From: Bacillota bacterium
GTDB lineage: Bacteria; Eremiobacterota; SpSt-956; JAKJGF01
Reading direction: 5' to 3'
NCBI GenBank assembly: GCA_029555925.1
Contig: JAKPQU010000304.1
Coordinates: 1 to 5,248 of the forward strand
DNA: 5,248 nt
The notes beneath the pieces are model-generated. The model was not told the origin of the DNA. It searched no databases and was given only the letters and a program-made list of their open reading frames with translations. How positions within the stretch are numbered: the stretch's first letter is position 1; each line of letters opens with the position of its first letter. Positions 5,187-5,248 of this stretch are shown in pieces. The translations under genes were made by a program, and so were the position numbers.

Positions 5187-5209
5187 CGTCACGCGTTACG
5201 CGTCACGAT
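5187..5209. repeat. Heptanucleotide repeat array (array F), direct copy of array A
   Basis: Three phased units (TCACGCG, TTACGCG, TCACGAT) cover 5189-5209. Bases 5187-5208 are identical, in the same orientation, to 29-50. The sequence after it (5210-5248) is AT-rich, with a 6-bp inverted repeat at 5218-5234 (TAACTA and TAGTTA). It holds no recognisable gene before the window ends. Confidence 0.85.
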
Positions 5210-5248
5210 ATAAACTGTAACTATGATGTAGTTATTTTCTGACTGATC

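Noticed and set aside
1..5248. tRNA, rRNA or riboswitch genes
   Set aside because: I found no cloverleaf-like arrangement with a T-loop GGTTCRA motif, no rRNA-like stretch and no recognisable riboswitch core. GGTTCGCC at 4789-4796 is explained by the core repeat.

Overview
This AT-rich window reads as part of a surface-polysaccharide (O-antigen or exopolysaccharide) locus from a bacterium, probably Gram-negative and possibly a poorly sampled anaerobic lineage. I cannot name the phylum from the sequence. The genes use many ATA, AGA and TTT/TTA codons, and shared codon style and AT-richness argue that the five genes belong together. The spaces between them hold unusual, comparatively GC-rich repeat DNA.

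Layout: 1-309 has no gene and holds a 7-bp repeat array, a 139-bp MITE-like inverted-repeat element and a long 7-bp-repeat hairpin. On the plus strand follow an O-antigen ligase/polymerase-type membrane protein (310-1548), a sugar-nucleotide aminotransferase of the DegT/DnrJ/EryC1 family (1619-2731), dTDP-glucose 4,6-dehydratase rfbB (2868-3863) and an RmlD-type dTDP-4-dehydrorhamnose reductase rfbD (3860-4714, overlapping rfbB by 4 nt). A small two-helix membrane protein of unknown function lies on the minus strand (4828-5085) and converges on rfbD. The last 160 bases hold its leader, a small dyad and another 7-bp repeat array.

Function: RfbB and RfbD are two steps of dTDP-6-deoxyhexose (L-rhamnose) synthesis. 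The aminotransferase makes an amino sugar nucleotide of unknown identity. The first gene would join or transfer finished glycan at the outer face of the inner membrane. rfbA, rfbC, glycosyltransferases and a flippase are not in the window, so the locus is only partly seen.

The most striking content is the intergenic DNA. Nearly every gap except the rfbB/rfbD overlap carries heptanucleotide arrays, in five of six places built on GTGANNN (or its complement NNNTCAC), often as opposed arms that can form hairpins. Two composite repeats share a 47-bp core that is 44/47 identical in opposite orientation, and they bracket rfbB-rfbD. Three of the five genes end on a TGA supplied by a GTGA heptad. Because 7 is 1 modulo 3, three units place TGA in all frames, so such paired arrays would stop translation coming from either side.
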